NCBI GenBank assembly: GCA_963818725.1
Contig: CAWFTU010000001.1
Span: forward strand, 186,001-250,000
DNA from: DATFDN01 sp963818725
Lineage (GTDB): Bacteria > Pseudomonadota > Alphaproteobacteria > Acetobacterales > Acetobacteraceae
Direction of reading: 5' to 3'
DNA: 64,000 nt
Under the pieces are notes generated by a model. That model had not been told where the DNA came from, searched no databases, and saw only the letters and a list, made by a program, of their open reading frames with translations. How positions within the stretch are numbered: position 1 is the first letter of the stretch; every line of letters begins with the position of its first letter. The position numbers and the translations under genes are program-made. This document shows, piece by piece, positions 1 through 8,827 of this stretch.

Positions 1-249
1 GTCCGCATGGAACCCTCCGTCAAGATCGGCTCGGCTCGCGTGTTGCCGTCTACGGCAAGGGCGGCATCGGCAAGAGCACCACATCCTCGAACCTGTCGGT
101 CGCGTTCTCTAAGCTCGGCAAGCGTGTTCTCCAAATCGGTTGCGACCCGAAGCACGACTCCACCTTCACCCTGACGAAGCGGCTCGTTCCGACTGTCATC
201 GACGTGCTGGAGTCCATCGATTTCCATGCCGAGGAGCTGCGCGCGGAAG
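1..249 (+). pseudogene. bchL: bchL 5' remnant (protochlorophyllide reductase Fe protein)
   Basis: About 70 codons of BchL, the ATP-binding iron-sulfur subunit of light-independent protochlorophyllide reductase. The Walker A region (YGKGGIGKSTTSS) and the stretch from VLQIGCDPKHDSTF to FHAEELRAED are clear. Codons 7-41 (MEPSVKIGSARV) are in a different frame from those after base 42, so one base is missing near 43-44. After LRAED similarity stops: the rest of the roughly 300-residue protein is gone. What follows (250-282) can be read in another frame as TEVGFQKESP plus a stop overlapping the acsF ATG, probably the tail of the gene that once preceded acsF. A deletion has therefore joined bchL to that tail. 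The 5' end lies outside the window. Confidence 0.85.
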
Positions 250-265
250 ACCGAAGTCGGCTTCC

Positions 266-273
266 AGAAGGAG
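266..273 (+). promoter_or_regulatory. Ribosome binding site fixing the acsF start
   Basis: AGAAGGAG lies 5 bases before ATG 279. It decides the acsF start there and not at GTG 204, which is in frame but lies inside the bchL remnant. Confidence 0.8.
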
Positions 274-278
274 TCGCC

Positions 279-1343
279 ATGAACGCGATCAACCCGACGC
301 GGACCTCCCGTGAAACGACCGCCCAGGCGCAACAGGACACGGTGCTGAGCCCGCGCTTCTACACGACGGATTTCGCCGCGATGGACCGGCTGGACGTGAG
401 CCCGGTGCGCGCGGAGTGGGATGAGCTGATGGCGGAGTTCCGGCAAGACAGGAACAAGGGCCATTTCGTCCGCAACGCCGAGTTCGACCTTGACCTGTCG
501 CGGATGCCCGAGGACTTGCGGCGGGAATTCCTCGACTTCCTGGTGAGCTCCGTCACCGCCGAATTCTCCGGCTGCGTCCTGTACGCGGAGATCCGCAAGC
601 GCATCAAGAACCCGGACGTGAAGGAGTTGTTCGGTTTCATGAGCCGTGACGAGGCGCGGCACGCCGGTTTCATCAACGACACGCTGAAGGATTTCGGGGT
701 TGGCGTGGACCTCGGCTTTCTCACCAAGGCGAAGAAGTACAAGTTCTTCCAGCCCAAGTTCATCTTTTACGCCACCTACCTTTCGGAGAAGATCGGCTAC
801 GCGCGATACATCTCCATCTACCGCCAGCTCGAGCGCCATCCCGACCAGCGGTTCCACCCGATCTTCAAGTGGTTCAAGGAGTGGTGCAACGACGAGTTCC
901 GCCATGGCGAGGCCTTCGCGCTGCTGATGCGCGCCAATCCGCACGTCCTGTCCGGATTGAACCGCCTCTGGATCCGCTTCTTCCTGCTCGCCGTGTTCGC
1001 GACCATGTATGTGCGCGACCACGCGCGGCCGGTGTTCCACCAGGCGCTCGGCCTCGACCCTACCAGCTACGATCTACAGGTGTTTCGCATCACCTCGGCG
1101 ATCGCCCGCCAGGTCTTCCCGGTGGAGCTCGATGTCGACAACCCGCGCTTCGTCGCGGGGCTGGAGCGCCTCCGCCGGATCGCCGAGGCGATAGCAGAGG
1201 CAAAACGTCGGGGCGGGCTGGTCTCTCGAGTCAAGCGGCTTGGCCTGATGGCGGCCGCCGGCACCGCGCTGTTGCGGCTCTACACGCTGCCCGCGCGGCG
1301 CCACGACCTACCGGAGCAGGTCCGCATGGCTCCGGCGTGGTAG
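279..1343 (+). CDS. acsF: Mg-protoporphyrin IX monomethyl ester (oxidative) cyclase, aerobic
   Basis: AcsF makes the isocyclic ring E of bacteriochlorophyll by oxygen-dependent oxidation of Mg-protoporphyrin monomethyl ester at a diiron site. The 354-residue product has the normal family length. Seen in it: a first ligand glutamate near E104 (LYAEIRKRIK), the DEARH motif at 124-128, and a second helix pair with DEFRH at 205-209. The reading frame continues upstream into the bchL remnant, but the Shine-Dalgarno site supports ATG 279. puhE begins 8 bases after the stop, so the two are co-transcribed. The gene looks intact. Its original promoter is probably lost with the upstream deletion unless the bchL promoter now serves it. 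Confidence 0.95.
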   Translation: MNAINPTRTSRETTAQAQQDTVLSPRFYTTDFAAMDRLDVSPVRAEWDELMAEFRQDRNKGHFVRNAEFDLDLSRMPEDLRREFLDFLVSSVTAEFSGCVLYAEIRKRIKNPDVKELFGFMSRDEARHAGFINDTLKDFGVGVDLGFLTKAKKYKFFQPKFIFYATYLSEKIGYARYISIYRQLERHPDQRFHPIFKWFKEWCNDEFRHGEAFALLMRANPHVLSGLNRLWIRFFLLAVFATMYVRDHARPVFHQALGLDPTSYDLQVFRITSAIARQVFPVELDVDNPRFVAGLERLRRIAEAIAEAKRRGGLVSRVKRLGLMAAAGTALLRLYTLPARRHDLPEQVRMAPAW

Positions 1344-1351
1344 CGGCAGCA

Positions 1352-3085
1352 ATGGTCCATTTTCTGGCGCCGGTCCTGTTCGCGCTGTTCGTCTGGTGGT
1401 TCAGCACCGGCCTGATCATCTTCCTCGACGGGCTGCCCCGCCGCACCTTTGGGTGGAGCATGCTCGGCGCGACGGTCCTGCTGGCCGTCTCGCTCTGGGG
1501 CATTGGGCGAACGAGCCACGATGCCACCGTCGCCGGCGCCTACTGGGCGTTCACCTTCGGCCTGCTCGCCTGGGGCTGGCAGGAGATCAGCTTCTACATG
1601 GGGTTCGTGACCGGGCCGCGCCGCGACGGCTGTCCGGAGGGATGCGCGGGCTGGCGCCATTTCGGCCACGCCGTGCAGACCAGCCTGTATCATGAGCTGG
1701 CGATCATCGCGGCCGGGGCGGCGGTGGTCGCCCTGACCTGGAACCAGCCCAACCAGGTGGGCACCTGGACCTTCATGATCCTCTGGTGGATGCACCAGAG
1801 TGCGAAGCTGAATGTCTTCCTTGGCGTGCAGAACCTGAACGAGGAGTTCCTTCCGGAACATCTGAGCTTCCTGAAGAGCTTCCTCACCAAGAAGCCGATG
1901 AACCTGCTGTTTCCGCTTTCGGTGTCGGTGTCCACCGTCATCGCCGCGGTGCTGGTGGGGAAGGCGATCGCGCCCGATGCCGGCGCGTTCCGGTCGGTCG
2001 GCTTCACCCTGCTCGCCACGATGATGACCCTGGCGGTCCTGGAGCACTGGTTCCTCGTGCTGCCGCTTCCGGCCGCGGCGCTGTGGAAGTGGGGCCTGGC
2101 CTCGCGCGCGCCGACGCGGGCCTTCGACGTGGAGGTGGTCGCGGGTTTCCTCGGCGCGGGGAAGACCACCGTGCTGCGGCGCGTCCTGGCGGCGGCCGAT
2201 CCGTCGGTGCGCGCTGTGGTGCTGGTCAACGACTTCGCATCCTTGGGCGTGGACGGATCGTTGCTGAGCGGCCAGGGCGCCGGCGTCGTCGAGCTGCCCA
2301 ATGGCTGCATATGCTGCTCGCTCAGCGCTGACTTGTCGCGGCAGCTCGGCCAAGTACTCGCCGAATGGGCGCCGCAAAGGGTGCTGATCGAACCAAGCGG
2401 CGTTGCCGACGTCGCGACGCTGCTCGCCGTACTCAACCAGCCGAAGCTGAAACCGCTGATCCGCTCGCTCAATGTCCAGGCGGTCATCGACGCGGCGGCC
2501 TTCCTGGCCGATTACGCGCGGATGCCGGCGTATTTCGAGGCGCAAGCCCGGCTCGCGGGCACGGTGGTCGTGAACAAGTGCGACCTCGTATCGGACGCCG
2601 AGCTGCGCATGATCGCGGCGACGCTGCGCGGGCTGAACCCCTCTGTCGCCGTTGTCGCGGCCTCGTTCGGCATTCTCCGGCCGGAACGGATCGCGCCGTC
2701 AGCGCCTGTCGCGGCGCCGGCCCGGAAGCAGCCGGACGACATGCCCGCGCATCGGCACGAGCCGCACAAACACGATCACGCGGGGTTCGGGCCGGGCCTG
2801 TCGTCCTGGAGCGCCCGTCTCAACGGACCCTGTGACGCGGGCGTGCTGGAAGGGGTGCTCGCGGCGGCCGCCCGCGGCGAGTTCGGCACCCTCGAGCGGG
2901 TAAAAGGCATCGCGCGCGTCGGCGCCGGCTGGATTCATTTCGACATGGCGGGAGGACGCCCGCGCCTGGCCGCCTTCGCGCCGCGCGAGGGAGAGGAGGC
3001 CTGCGTGGTCGCCATCGGCCGCTCGGTCAATGAGGCCAGTCTTCAGGCGGCGTTCGCCGCATGCCAGTTGGCGGTCGCCGCGTGA
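1352..3085 (+). CDS. puhE: PuhE-like photosynthetic complex assembly protein fused to a COG0523 (CobW-type) GTPase
   Basis: 577 residues. Residues 1-250 form a multi-pass membrane domain like PuhE (DUF3623), which helps assemble the reaction centre; typical are LFALFVWWFSTG near the start and WWMHQSAKLNVFLGVQNL near 145-162. Without a stop the frame runs into a COG0523 metal-chaperone GTPase: P-loop GFLGAGKT at 264-271, metal motif C319-I-C321-C322, NKCD at 408-411, and a His-rich stretch (HRHEPHKHDH) before the C-terminal CobW domain. Related phototrophs carry these as neighbouring genes between acsF and hemA, so a fusion by stop loss is the simplest reading. A missed stop through a sequencing error cannot be excluded. 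hemA starts 55 bases downstream. Confidence 0.85.
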   Translation: MVHFLAPVLFALFVWWFSTGLIIFLDGLPRRTFGWSMLGATVLLAVSLWGIGRTSHDATVAGAYWAFTFGLLAWGWQEISFYMGFVTGPRRDGCPEGCAGWRHFGHAVQTSLYHELAIIAAGAAVVALTWNQPNQVGTWTFMILWWMHQSAKLNVFLGVQNLNEEFLPEHLSFLKSFLTKKPMNLLFPLSVSVSTVIAAVLVGKAIAPDAGAFRSVGFTLLATMMTLAVLEHWFLVLPLPAAALWKWGLASRAPTRAFDVEVVAGFLGAGKTTVLRRVLAAADPSVRAVVLVNDFASLGVDGSLLSGQGAGVVELPNGCICCSLSADLSRQLGQVLAEWAPQRVLIEPSGVADVATLLAVLNQPKLKPLIRSLNVQAVIDAAAFLADYARMPAYFEAQARLAGTVVVNKCDLVSDAELRMIAATLRGLNPSVAVVAASFGILRPERIAPSAPVAAPARKQPDDMPAHRHEPHKHDHAGFGPGLSSWSARLNGPCDAGVLEGVLAAAARGEFGTLERVKGIARVGAGWIHFDMAGGRPRLAAFAPREGEEACVVAIGRSVNEASLQAAFAACQLAVAA

Positions 3086-3140
3086 GAGGCGAGCGATCGC
3101 CGCGCCAGGCAGGAGCCTCTCGAGGGCACAGGAGAGCAGG

Positions 3141-3471
3141 ATGAACGTCGAGGCATTCTTCCGCAACCAGCTTGCCGAGCTGCGGCGCGAGGGACGCTAC
3201 CGGGTGTTCGCCGACCTGGAACGCCGCGCGGGCAGCTTCCCCCGCGCGGTGCACCACAAGGAGCGCGGCCGGTCCGAGGTGACGGTGTGGTGCTCGAACG
3301 ACTATCTCGGCATGGGCCAGCACCCGCTCGTGCTGGAAGCGATGCACGAGGCCATCGACCGCTGTGGCGCGGGCGCCGGCGGGACGCGCAACATCGCGGG
3401 AACGAATCACTATCACGTGCTGCTGGAGCAGGAACTCGCCGATCTGCATCGGACGGAAGCCGCGCTCCTGG
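3141..3471 (+). pseudogene. hemA: hemA 5' part (5-aminolevulinate synthase), cut by insertion sequences
   Basis: Start ATG 3141 follows a GGAGAGCAGG ribosome site. The 110 readable residues match the N-terminus of the PLP-dependent 5-aminolevulinate synthase that feeds tetrapyrrole synthesis (NDYLGMGQHP, GGTRNIAGTNHYH). The family is about 400 residues and the PLP lysine lies in the missing part. The sequence breaks at the edge of the IS cluster (TA at 3472-3473) and the remaining 3' part is nowhere in the window. The organism needs another ALA route: a second hemA copy or the C5 pathway elsewhere. Confidence 0.92.
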
Positions 3472-3724
3472 TATAGATCCGGCTGTCATTATCTTGAATC
3501 ATGCCGCATAGCGCATGGACTTCTGGCGGAGGAAGCTGCGGACCCGGGCGGGCGACTTGGCCAGCCGACGCATGTGGCTGATGGCGGCCTGCTTGAGCTG
3601 CTGTTTGCTGCGCATTGGCGCCTTGCGGGTGACGTGCCGCTTGAGGTCGGCATTCAGCCCTTCATCCGGATTGAGTTCCGGACTGTGGGACGGCAGGTAG
3701 GAGACCTCGATCTGCGCCTTGTGC

Positions 3725-5104
3725 GGTGCCGTCGCGGATGTGGTGGAAATAGGGGTGGCGTAATCTCCGAGTGGATCAACGACTCGTAACCGGCGTTGGC
3801 GCGCCGGGGGAGATTACGCCATGCAGAAGAATAGCACGTCGGCGGAAGCGGCGCCGCTGTTTGCTGGGGAGGCCTGGTTCGACCCGATCGAGGCCGCGCT
3901 GCGGGAGCGGGTCCGGCTTTTTCTGGAGGAGATGATCGAGCAGGAGGCGACCGCTGCCCTGGGACGCGGTCGCTACCAGCGAGGCGCCGCGGCGGGTTAC
4001 CGGAATGGCACCCGCTCGCGGCGGCTGCTGGGCTCGTTCGGCCCGATCGAGGTCGCGGTGCCCCGGGCTCGGCTGTTGGCTTCGGATGGGACGAGCCGGG
4101 AATGGCAGAGTGCAGTGCTGCCCCGCTATGCGCGGATGACCCGACAGGTCGAGGCGCTGATTGCGTCGGCCCACCTCGCTGGCACCAACACGCGGCGGGT
4201 GAAGCGGGCGCTCGGGGCGCTGTTCAAGGGCGCCATCGGCAAGGACGTGGTCAGCCGCGTGTGGCGCAAGGTGAAGACCGATTGGGAGGCCTGGACGCGG
4301 CGCGACTTGGTGGCGGAGGACATCGTCCGGCTGGTCCTCGATGGCAGCGTGGTGCGCGTGCGGCTGGACCGCAAGGCCACCAACATCTCGCTCCTGGTTG
4401 TGCTCGGCGTTCGGCGCGATGGGCAGAAGGTCCTCCTGGCCGTGCGCAACATGGGGGGCGAGAGCGAAGCCGCTTGGCGCAATGTACTTGACGATCTCAT
4501 CGCGCGTGGTTTGCGGAACCCCGAATTCCTGATCATCGATGGGGCCGCCGGACTGGAGAAGGCGCTCGCTGCGCTGTGGCCTGAGGTGCCGACCCAGCGC
4601 TGTACGGTGCACAAGCACCGCAATCTCCTGGCGCACGCGCCGGACGCGCTGCGTGAGGAGATTTCCGCCGACTACAACGACATGATCTACGCCAGGACGG
4701 CAAAGGAGATCGAAACGCGCCGCAAGTCGTTCATTCGCAAATGGCGGCTGAAATGCCGCGCGGTGGTCGACAGCTTGGAAGAAGCGGGCGAGCGGTTGTT
4801 CACCTTCACCCGGTTGCCCGAGAGCCAATGGAAGTCGGCCCGAACCACGAATGCCATCGAGCGCCTGCACGAGGAATTCAAGCGCCGCATCAAGACACAG
4901 ACCGTGCTGCCCTCAGCGGAGACCGCGGCGATGTTGTTTTGGGCACTGCTTGCTTCAGGACAGATTACCATGCGCAAGGTCGACGGCTGGCAGACGCTTC
5001 CCGAAAAGCTCGCTCCTCAATGCATTGACTTGGCAGCCTAACCTGATATCTCGTTGCATCGGAGACGCGCCACACCCAATTTCCACACAACTCGCGACAG
5101 CACC
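3725..5104 (+). mobile_element. IS256-type insertion sequence (1380 bp)
   Basis: Imperfect inverted repeats of about 40 bp begin GGTGCCGTCGCG on the left and GGTGCTGTCGCG on the right (reverse complement), both followed by TGGAAAT. They are flanked by the exact 9-bp duplication GCCTTGTGC (3716-3724 and 5105-5113). One transposase gene. The clean duplication shows direct transposition into the IS630-type element. Confidence 0.95.
3821..5041 (+). CDS. IS256 family (mutator-type) transposase
   Basis: 406 residues, complete. The mutator-type catalytic domain shows DGSVVRVRLDRKATNIS (first Asp), LIIDGAAGLEKAL (second Asp) and the late WKSARTTNAIERLHEEF with the catalytic Glu region; CTVHKHRNLLAH between them is family-typical. 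The start ATG follows the left terminal repeat. Apparently intact and possibly active. Confidence 0.95.
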   Translation: MQKNSTSAEAAPLFAGEAWFDPIEAALRERVRLFLEEMIEQEATAALGRGRYQRGAAAGYRNGTRSRRLLGSFGPIEVAVPRARLLASDGTSREWQSAVLPRYARMTRQVEALIASAHLAGTNTRRVKRALGALFKGAIGKDVVSRVWRKVKTDWEAWTRRDLVAEDIVRLVLDGSVVRVRLDRKATNISLLVVLGVRRDGQKVLLAVRNMGGESEAAWRNVLDDLIARGLRNPEFLIIDGAAGLEKALAALWPEVPTQRCTVHKHRNLLAHAPDALREEISADYNDMIYARTAKEIETRRKSFIRKWRLKCRAVVDSLEEAGERLFTFTRLPESQWKSARTTNAIERLHEEFKRRIKTQTVLPSAETAAMLFWALLASGQITMRKVDGWQTLPEKLAPQCIDLAA

Positions 5105-5607
5105 GCCTTGTGCCGGGCGAGCCACTCACGCACCACCGCCGAACGGTGCACTGGCAGCCGGTCGAGGATCAGGAACACCTTGCGCCCGGCATCACGGATC
5201 AGGCGTTGCAGGAAGCCGATCAGCACCGGCGCCTTGATCGCGCCGTCCAGCACCTGCCAGCGCAACTCGCCTCGGTTGCTGACCGCCGAGATCAGGCCCC
5301 GCCCGATGCGGCGCTGGTTGGGCCGCACGACGGGTGTCTTGCCGGGGAGCGCGTAGGAACGACCGCGCACGTCCTCGGCGCGCAGCCCGGCCTCGTCGCC
5401 CCAGAAGATCACCCCACGCGCCCGCCGGGCCCGGGCGACAATCGCTGGATACTCCCGGCGCAGCCAATCGCGCACCGCTGCCGGTTGCTGCTCATGGGCC
5501 CGCCGCAGCGGCTTTTGCGCGGTGAAGCCCCAGCGTGCCAGGTGCGTGCCGGTGGTGCGCACCGCCAGGCGCACGCCATACTGGCGGCGGATGAGCGCAC
5601 CCACCGC

Positions 5608-5657
5608 CCCCTCCGCAGCCATTCCATGGACTGCGTCCATGGAACCTTCGGCTGCTC
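5608..5657 (-). repeat. Hairpin insertion element, copy 1 (in IS630 no. 1 transposase)
   Basis: 50 bp, read on the minus strand after GGGCG. Left arm GAGCAGCCGAAGGTTCC, inner stem ATGGAC / GTCCAT with loop GCA, right arm GGAATGGCTGCGGAGGGG. The outer stem GCAGCC pairs with GGCTGC. It shifts the transposase frame. One of five related copies; see 8344, 31980, 34192 and 43553. Confidence 0.85.
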
Positions 5658-6027
5658 CGCCCGGCTCCACAGCGCAAAGTCCAGGCCCAACTCGTCGGGC
5701 ACACGGCGGCAGATCAGCCGCTGGATCTCCCTCTCCTGTGCCGTCGTCAGCAGCTTCTGCTCGTCTGGCTTGCGCCCGCGCTTGCCGCTGACCAGCCCCG
5801 TCTCGCCCTGGGCGTCAAAACGCTTGCAGATGTCGAACACGCCGGTTTGGCTGAGCCCGACCTGGGCGGCGATTGCCGCATAGTTCGCACCGCTCTGGCG
5901 CAGGCCGATCACCTGTCGCCGTCTTTCTTCCTGGGCCGCCGGAGCCAGCTTGCGCATGTCCACGTGCTTCATGTCCGAGGACGTGGTGGCCCTCAGCTTC
6001 TATTCAAAATAATGGCAGCCGGATCTA

Positions 6028-7501
6028 TAACTGCTCAACCCACCCCCGCCAGTTTGTCTTGAGCGACCGGCGAAATTGGAGTTGACGCGGTAACGGGCGA
6101 CTCGATTCAAGGTTGGGGTGAACACCGATCTTGACCTGAGCAAGCTGTCGCATGCGGAGAAGGATGCCCTCGTCCTCTCGCTTGCTGCGCAATTACAAGC
6201 GGCACTGGCGCGGATTGCTGAACTGGAGAAGCGGCTGGCCGAGTTGCAGCTTCCGCCGAAGACGCCGGACAATTCCAGCGTGCCGCCGTCGAAGGGTCTA
6301 AAGCACAACGTGGCGGACAAGCCGAAGCGGAGCGGTCCTCGCGCGGGCAGCGTGGGGCGCAGGGGCGGCGGGCGGGAATTGACGGCCGAGCCCGACGAGG
6401 CGGTGATCGCCCGCGCGGCGCGCTGCCAATACTGCCAGTCGGCACTCGCCGACGCCGACCAGAAGCTCGATGCCCGCTACGATAAGGTCGAGCTGCCCCG
6501 CGTGCGCCCTGTGGTGACGCGGGTGGAACGCTATGCCGGGCGTTGCCAGTGCTGCGGTCGCACCACGCTGGCAGCGCTACCGGAGGGGCTGGAACCGGGC
6601 ACGCCGTTTAGCATCAACATCGTCGCATTGGCGATGTATCTGCGTTTCACCCACGCGATCAGCTACGAGCGGCTGAGCCGGATGATGCTGGATCTCCATG
6701 CCCTGCGGATCAGCGAGGGCGCGCTGGACGCCGCCTTCCGTCGCGCCCGTCCACGTTTGGAGGCCGATGTCGCCGCAATCCTCGCGCGCCTGCGCCGCGC
6801 CCGCGTGATCGGATCGGACGAGACCTCGGTGCGCGTCGGTGGCGTGACCCGCTGGAATTGGGTGTTCCAGAACAGCGACGTCGCGATCCACGTCATCCGC
6901 GGCAGCCGTGGCGCCGGTGTGGTCGGCGCGGTGCTGGACGGGCATCGGCCGATGATCTGGGTCTCCGACCTCTACGGCGCCCAGCAGGGGCACGCCGAAA
7001 TCTGGCAGGTCTGCCTCGCGCATCAGTTGCGCGACTGCCAGTATGCGATCGAGGCGGGGGATGCGGTGTTCGCCCCGCGCATGAAGGCGCTGCTGCTGCG
7101 CGCGGTGCTGCTGGCGCGGCGGCACCGCGCGCTGGCCGAGAGCACGCGGCGCGAATACCGGCGACGGCTGGAAGTGGCACTCGACGCTGTGATCGCGCTG
7201 GCGCCGACGCAGCGCGACGGTAAACGGCTGCGCAAGCGATACGCCAGGTTCCGCGAGCACCTGTTCACCTTTCTCGACCATCCCGAGATCACCGCCGACA
7301 ACAACGCGAGCGAACGGGATCTGCGTCCCACCGCAACGTATCGCAAAGTCACCGGCGGATTCCGTTCCGACTGGGGTGCTGATCTATTCGCCGCCGTCCG
7401 CTCCGTCGTCGGCACCGCCAAGCGCCGCGGGATCGACGCCTATCAGGCCATTCGCGATACGCTATGCGGCCAGTCCGTGCTCACCCCGGGATGAGCAGTT
7501 A
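6028..7501 (+). mobile_element. IS66 family element, single-ORF (ISBst12-like) type
   Basis: Ends TAACTGCTCAACCC (6028-6041) and the reverse complement of TAACTGCTCATCCC (7488-7501) enclose one transposase gene and no accessory ORFs, as in the ISBst12 branch of IS66. No target duplication is visible: the left flank is the IS630 element (originally hemA) and the right flank is unrelated, so the right side was rearranged or deleted. Confidence 0.85.
6118..7494 (+). CDS. IS66 family transposase
   Basis: 458 residues from a GTG start. N-terminal coiled coil (ALARIAELEKRLAEL), then a zinc-binding domain with CQYC and CQCCG, the DDE core (VIGSDETSVRVGG; VSDLYG; CLAHQLRDCQYA) and the conserved C-terminus DNNASERDLRPTATYRKV. 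The stop TGA overlaps the right terminal repeat. No internal stop or frameshift seen. Confidence 0.93.
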   Translation: MNTDLDLSKLSHAEKDALVLSLAAQLQAALARIAELEKRLAELQLPPKTPDNSSVPPSKGLKHNVADKPKRSGPRAGSVGRRGGGRELTAEPDEAVIARAARCQYCQSALADADQKLDARYDKVELPRVRPVVTRVERYAGRCQCCGRTTLAALPEGLEPGTPFSINIVALAMYLRFTHAISYERLSRMMLDLHALRISEGALDAAFRRARPRLEADVAAILARLRRARVIGSDETSVRVGGVTRWNWVFQNSDVAIHVIRGSRGAGVVGAVLDGHRPMIWVSDLYGAQQGHAEIWQVCLAHQLRDCQYAIEAGDAVFAPRMKALLLRAVLLARRHRALAESTRREYRRRLEVALDAVIALAPTQRDGKRLRKRYARFREHLFTFLDHPEITADNNASERDLRPTATYRKVTGGFRSDWGADLFAAVRSVVGTAKRRGIDAYQAIRDTLCGQSVLTPG

Positions 7502-7635
7502 CCACGCTGCCGCAACGACAGGTCTCTACCCAAGTTCCTGCGGAAACGCCGCGCGGGCATTTCTTGCCGGATCACGTCTGCGTGTCTGGTTGATGCACAA
7601 GAGAGCAGCGGTCGCGGTTCCGGTGCTGTGGTATT
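7502..7635. other. Unassigned DNA that was the target of the ISAs1 element (left part)
   Basis: 134 bp between the IS66-type and ISAs1 elements. It continues at 8981-9163 on the other side of ISAs1. The joined sequence can be read on the plus strand as a short hydrophobic peptide (GQRIVFAVLVSLASSVGTLG), but no start or family is recognisable. Probably an eroded gene end. Confidence 0.4.
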
Positions 7636-7644
7636 CAGGGCTGT

Positions 7645-8827
7645 TCAACGCTTTCGAATGATGGTGAGTGAGAGCACGTTTTTGATGCCTGCGAGACCGG
7701 CGCGGTAGCGATCCTGGCTGAGCGTGTCCGTCTGGTTGGCCTTGAGGATGTTGAAGGCGAAGCTGCGCAGGCGAGCAAACACGCCTGGGTTGGTGCGGAT
7801 GCGCGAGCGGTCTTCGCCCAAGGTGACGTCGCGGCTGTAATGCGAGGTGGTCTCGATCCTCCAGTGCGCGCGGATTGCCTCGGCGGCGCGGGTGGCGGTG
7901 ACCGGGGTGTTTGAAACGTAGAAGGCCATCTCGGCGGAGTGGCGCAGCAGCCCGGTCTTGGCGTTGCGGGTGTGGACAGTGCGCTCGACACGGATGATGG
8001 CGGCCACGTGCGGATGCCAGTCGGTGTCGGCCAGCGTGTCGGCGGGATCGAAGACGGTGACGGTGCGACGTTTGTCGCGGTTGCGGCCCTTGTTATGGCT
8101 GTGGACAGACCCGAGTGGTGTTGTGGTGGCCGAAGCCGCCCGGATTTTCTGGTGCAGGGTCGGCTGGTTGTCCTTGACGCCGACGATCAGGGCGACGTTG
8201 GCTCCTGCTGCAACCTCGAAATGTTTTTTTGGCAATGCAGCGCGTCGAGTGTGACGATGGTGCCGCGAGCGATGCCGAGTTCGGCCAGCAGCATCTGTGC
8301 CGCCGGGATTTCGTTGGATTTCTCGGCGATGTCGATGTGGGCGGAGCTGGCAAAGGTTCCGACTGCGTAGCAGGTGGAAAGCCAGCGGAGGGGAGCACCA
8401 AGGCGGTGTCGGTGGCAAATGCGCTCAGCACCTGGGCAGAGGCACGATCGCGGAACTTATCAAAGCTGCCGCGCAGCGTCTTGCCATCCAGGGCAATGCT
8501 GCCCTGCCCAGGCGTGGCGCGCGCCGCCTGCAGCAGGGCGGCATGGTGGCGGAAGACCCCCTCCACCGTGGCCGGGTCGAGCCCTTGGAGAATGTAGCGG
8601 ACGGCGGTGTGCGCGGGTGCGCGGCGCCAGTTCAGGCCGAAGGCCGCGTTCAGCCTGCGGCGATGGACGCCGATGAAGGTGACAATGCCACGATACGAGT
8701 TGCAGCCGGTCACGATGGCGAGGATGGCGAACAGCAGCACGTGGGGCAGCCCGTAGAGCTTCCCCTGCGCCCGGCGCGGATCAGGGACGTCCGCCAGCAC
8801 GTCCAGCAACGGCGAAAACGCAGCCAC
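7645..8827 (-). pseudogene. ISAs1 family transposase, frame-shifted and carrying a hairpin insertion
   Basis: N-terminal domain from 8827 (MAAFSPLLDVLADVPDPRRA) through the catalytic start IALDGKTLRGSFDK. At VLSAFATDTALVL it is interrupted by hairpin element copy 2 (8344-8393). The next segment (HIDIAEKSNEIPAAQMLLAE) is in another frame, and the frame changes again at a run of seven A residues (T on the plus strand, 8224-8230) into HFEVAAGANVALIVGVKDNQ, which runs to the end. The last switch could be slippage or an indel. As written there is no full-length product. Confidence 0.88.
8344..8393 (+). repeat. Hairpin insertion element, copy 2 (in ISAs1 transposase)
   Basis: 50 bp after GGGCG, antisense to the transposase gene (the only copy so oriented). 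Left arm GAGCTGGCAAAGGTTCC, inner part GACTGC-GTA-GCAGGT (imperfect stem), right arm GGAAAGCCAGCGGAGGGG. The outer stem CTGGC pairs with GCCAG. Confidence 0.85.

Larger units (their letters stand above)
3499..5972 (-). pseudogene. IS630-type transposase, interrupted
   Basis: N-terminal part 5105-5972 (helix-turn-helix around AAIAAQVGLSQTGVFDICKR, then the DDE core GVIFWGDEAG) and C-terminal part 3499-3724 (SYLPSHSPELNPDEGLNADL to MRYAA stop). The break falls at HKA, where the IS256-type element duplicated 9 bp. A second lesion is the 50-bp hairpin element at 5608-5657, which follows FALWSRA and shifts the frame; after it the frame resumes as AVGALIRRQYGV. The product is not functional. Confidence 0.9.
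3474..6027 (-). mobile_element. IS630-type element no. 1, itself split by an IS256-type element
   Basis: Terminal inverted repeats TAGATCCGGCTGTCATTATC (left) and TAGATCCGGCTGCCATTATT (right, reverse complement), with TA on each side (3472-3473, 6028-6029), as expected for IS630. The transposase runs on the minus strand and is interrupted by the IS256-type element. The right-hand TA is also the first dinucleotide of the next element, so this IS landed on the very end of the IS66-type element. Confidence 0.9.
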
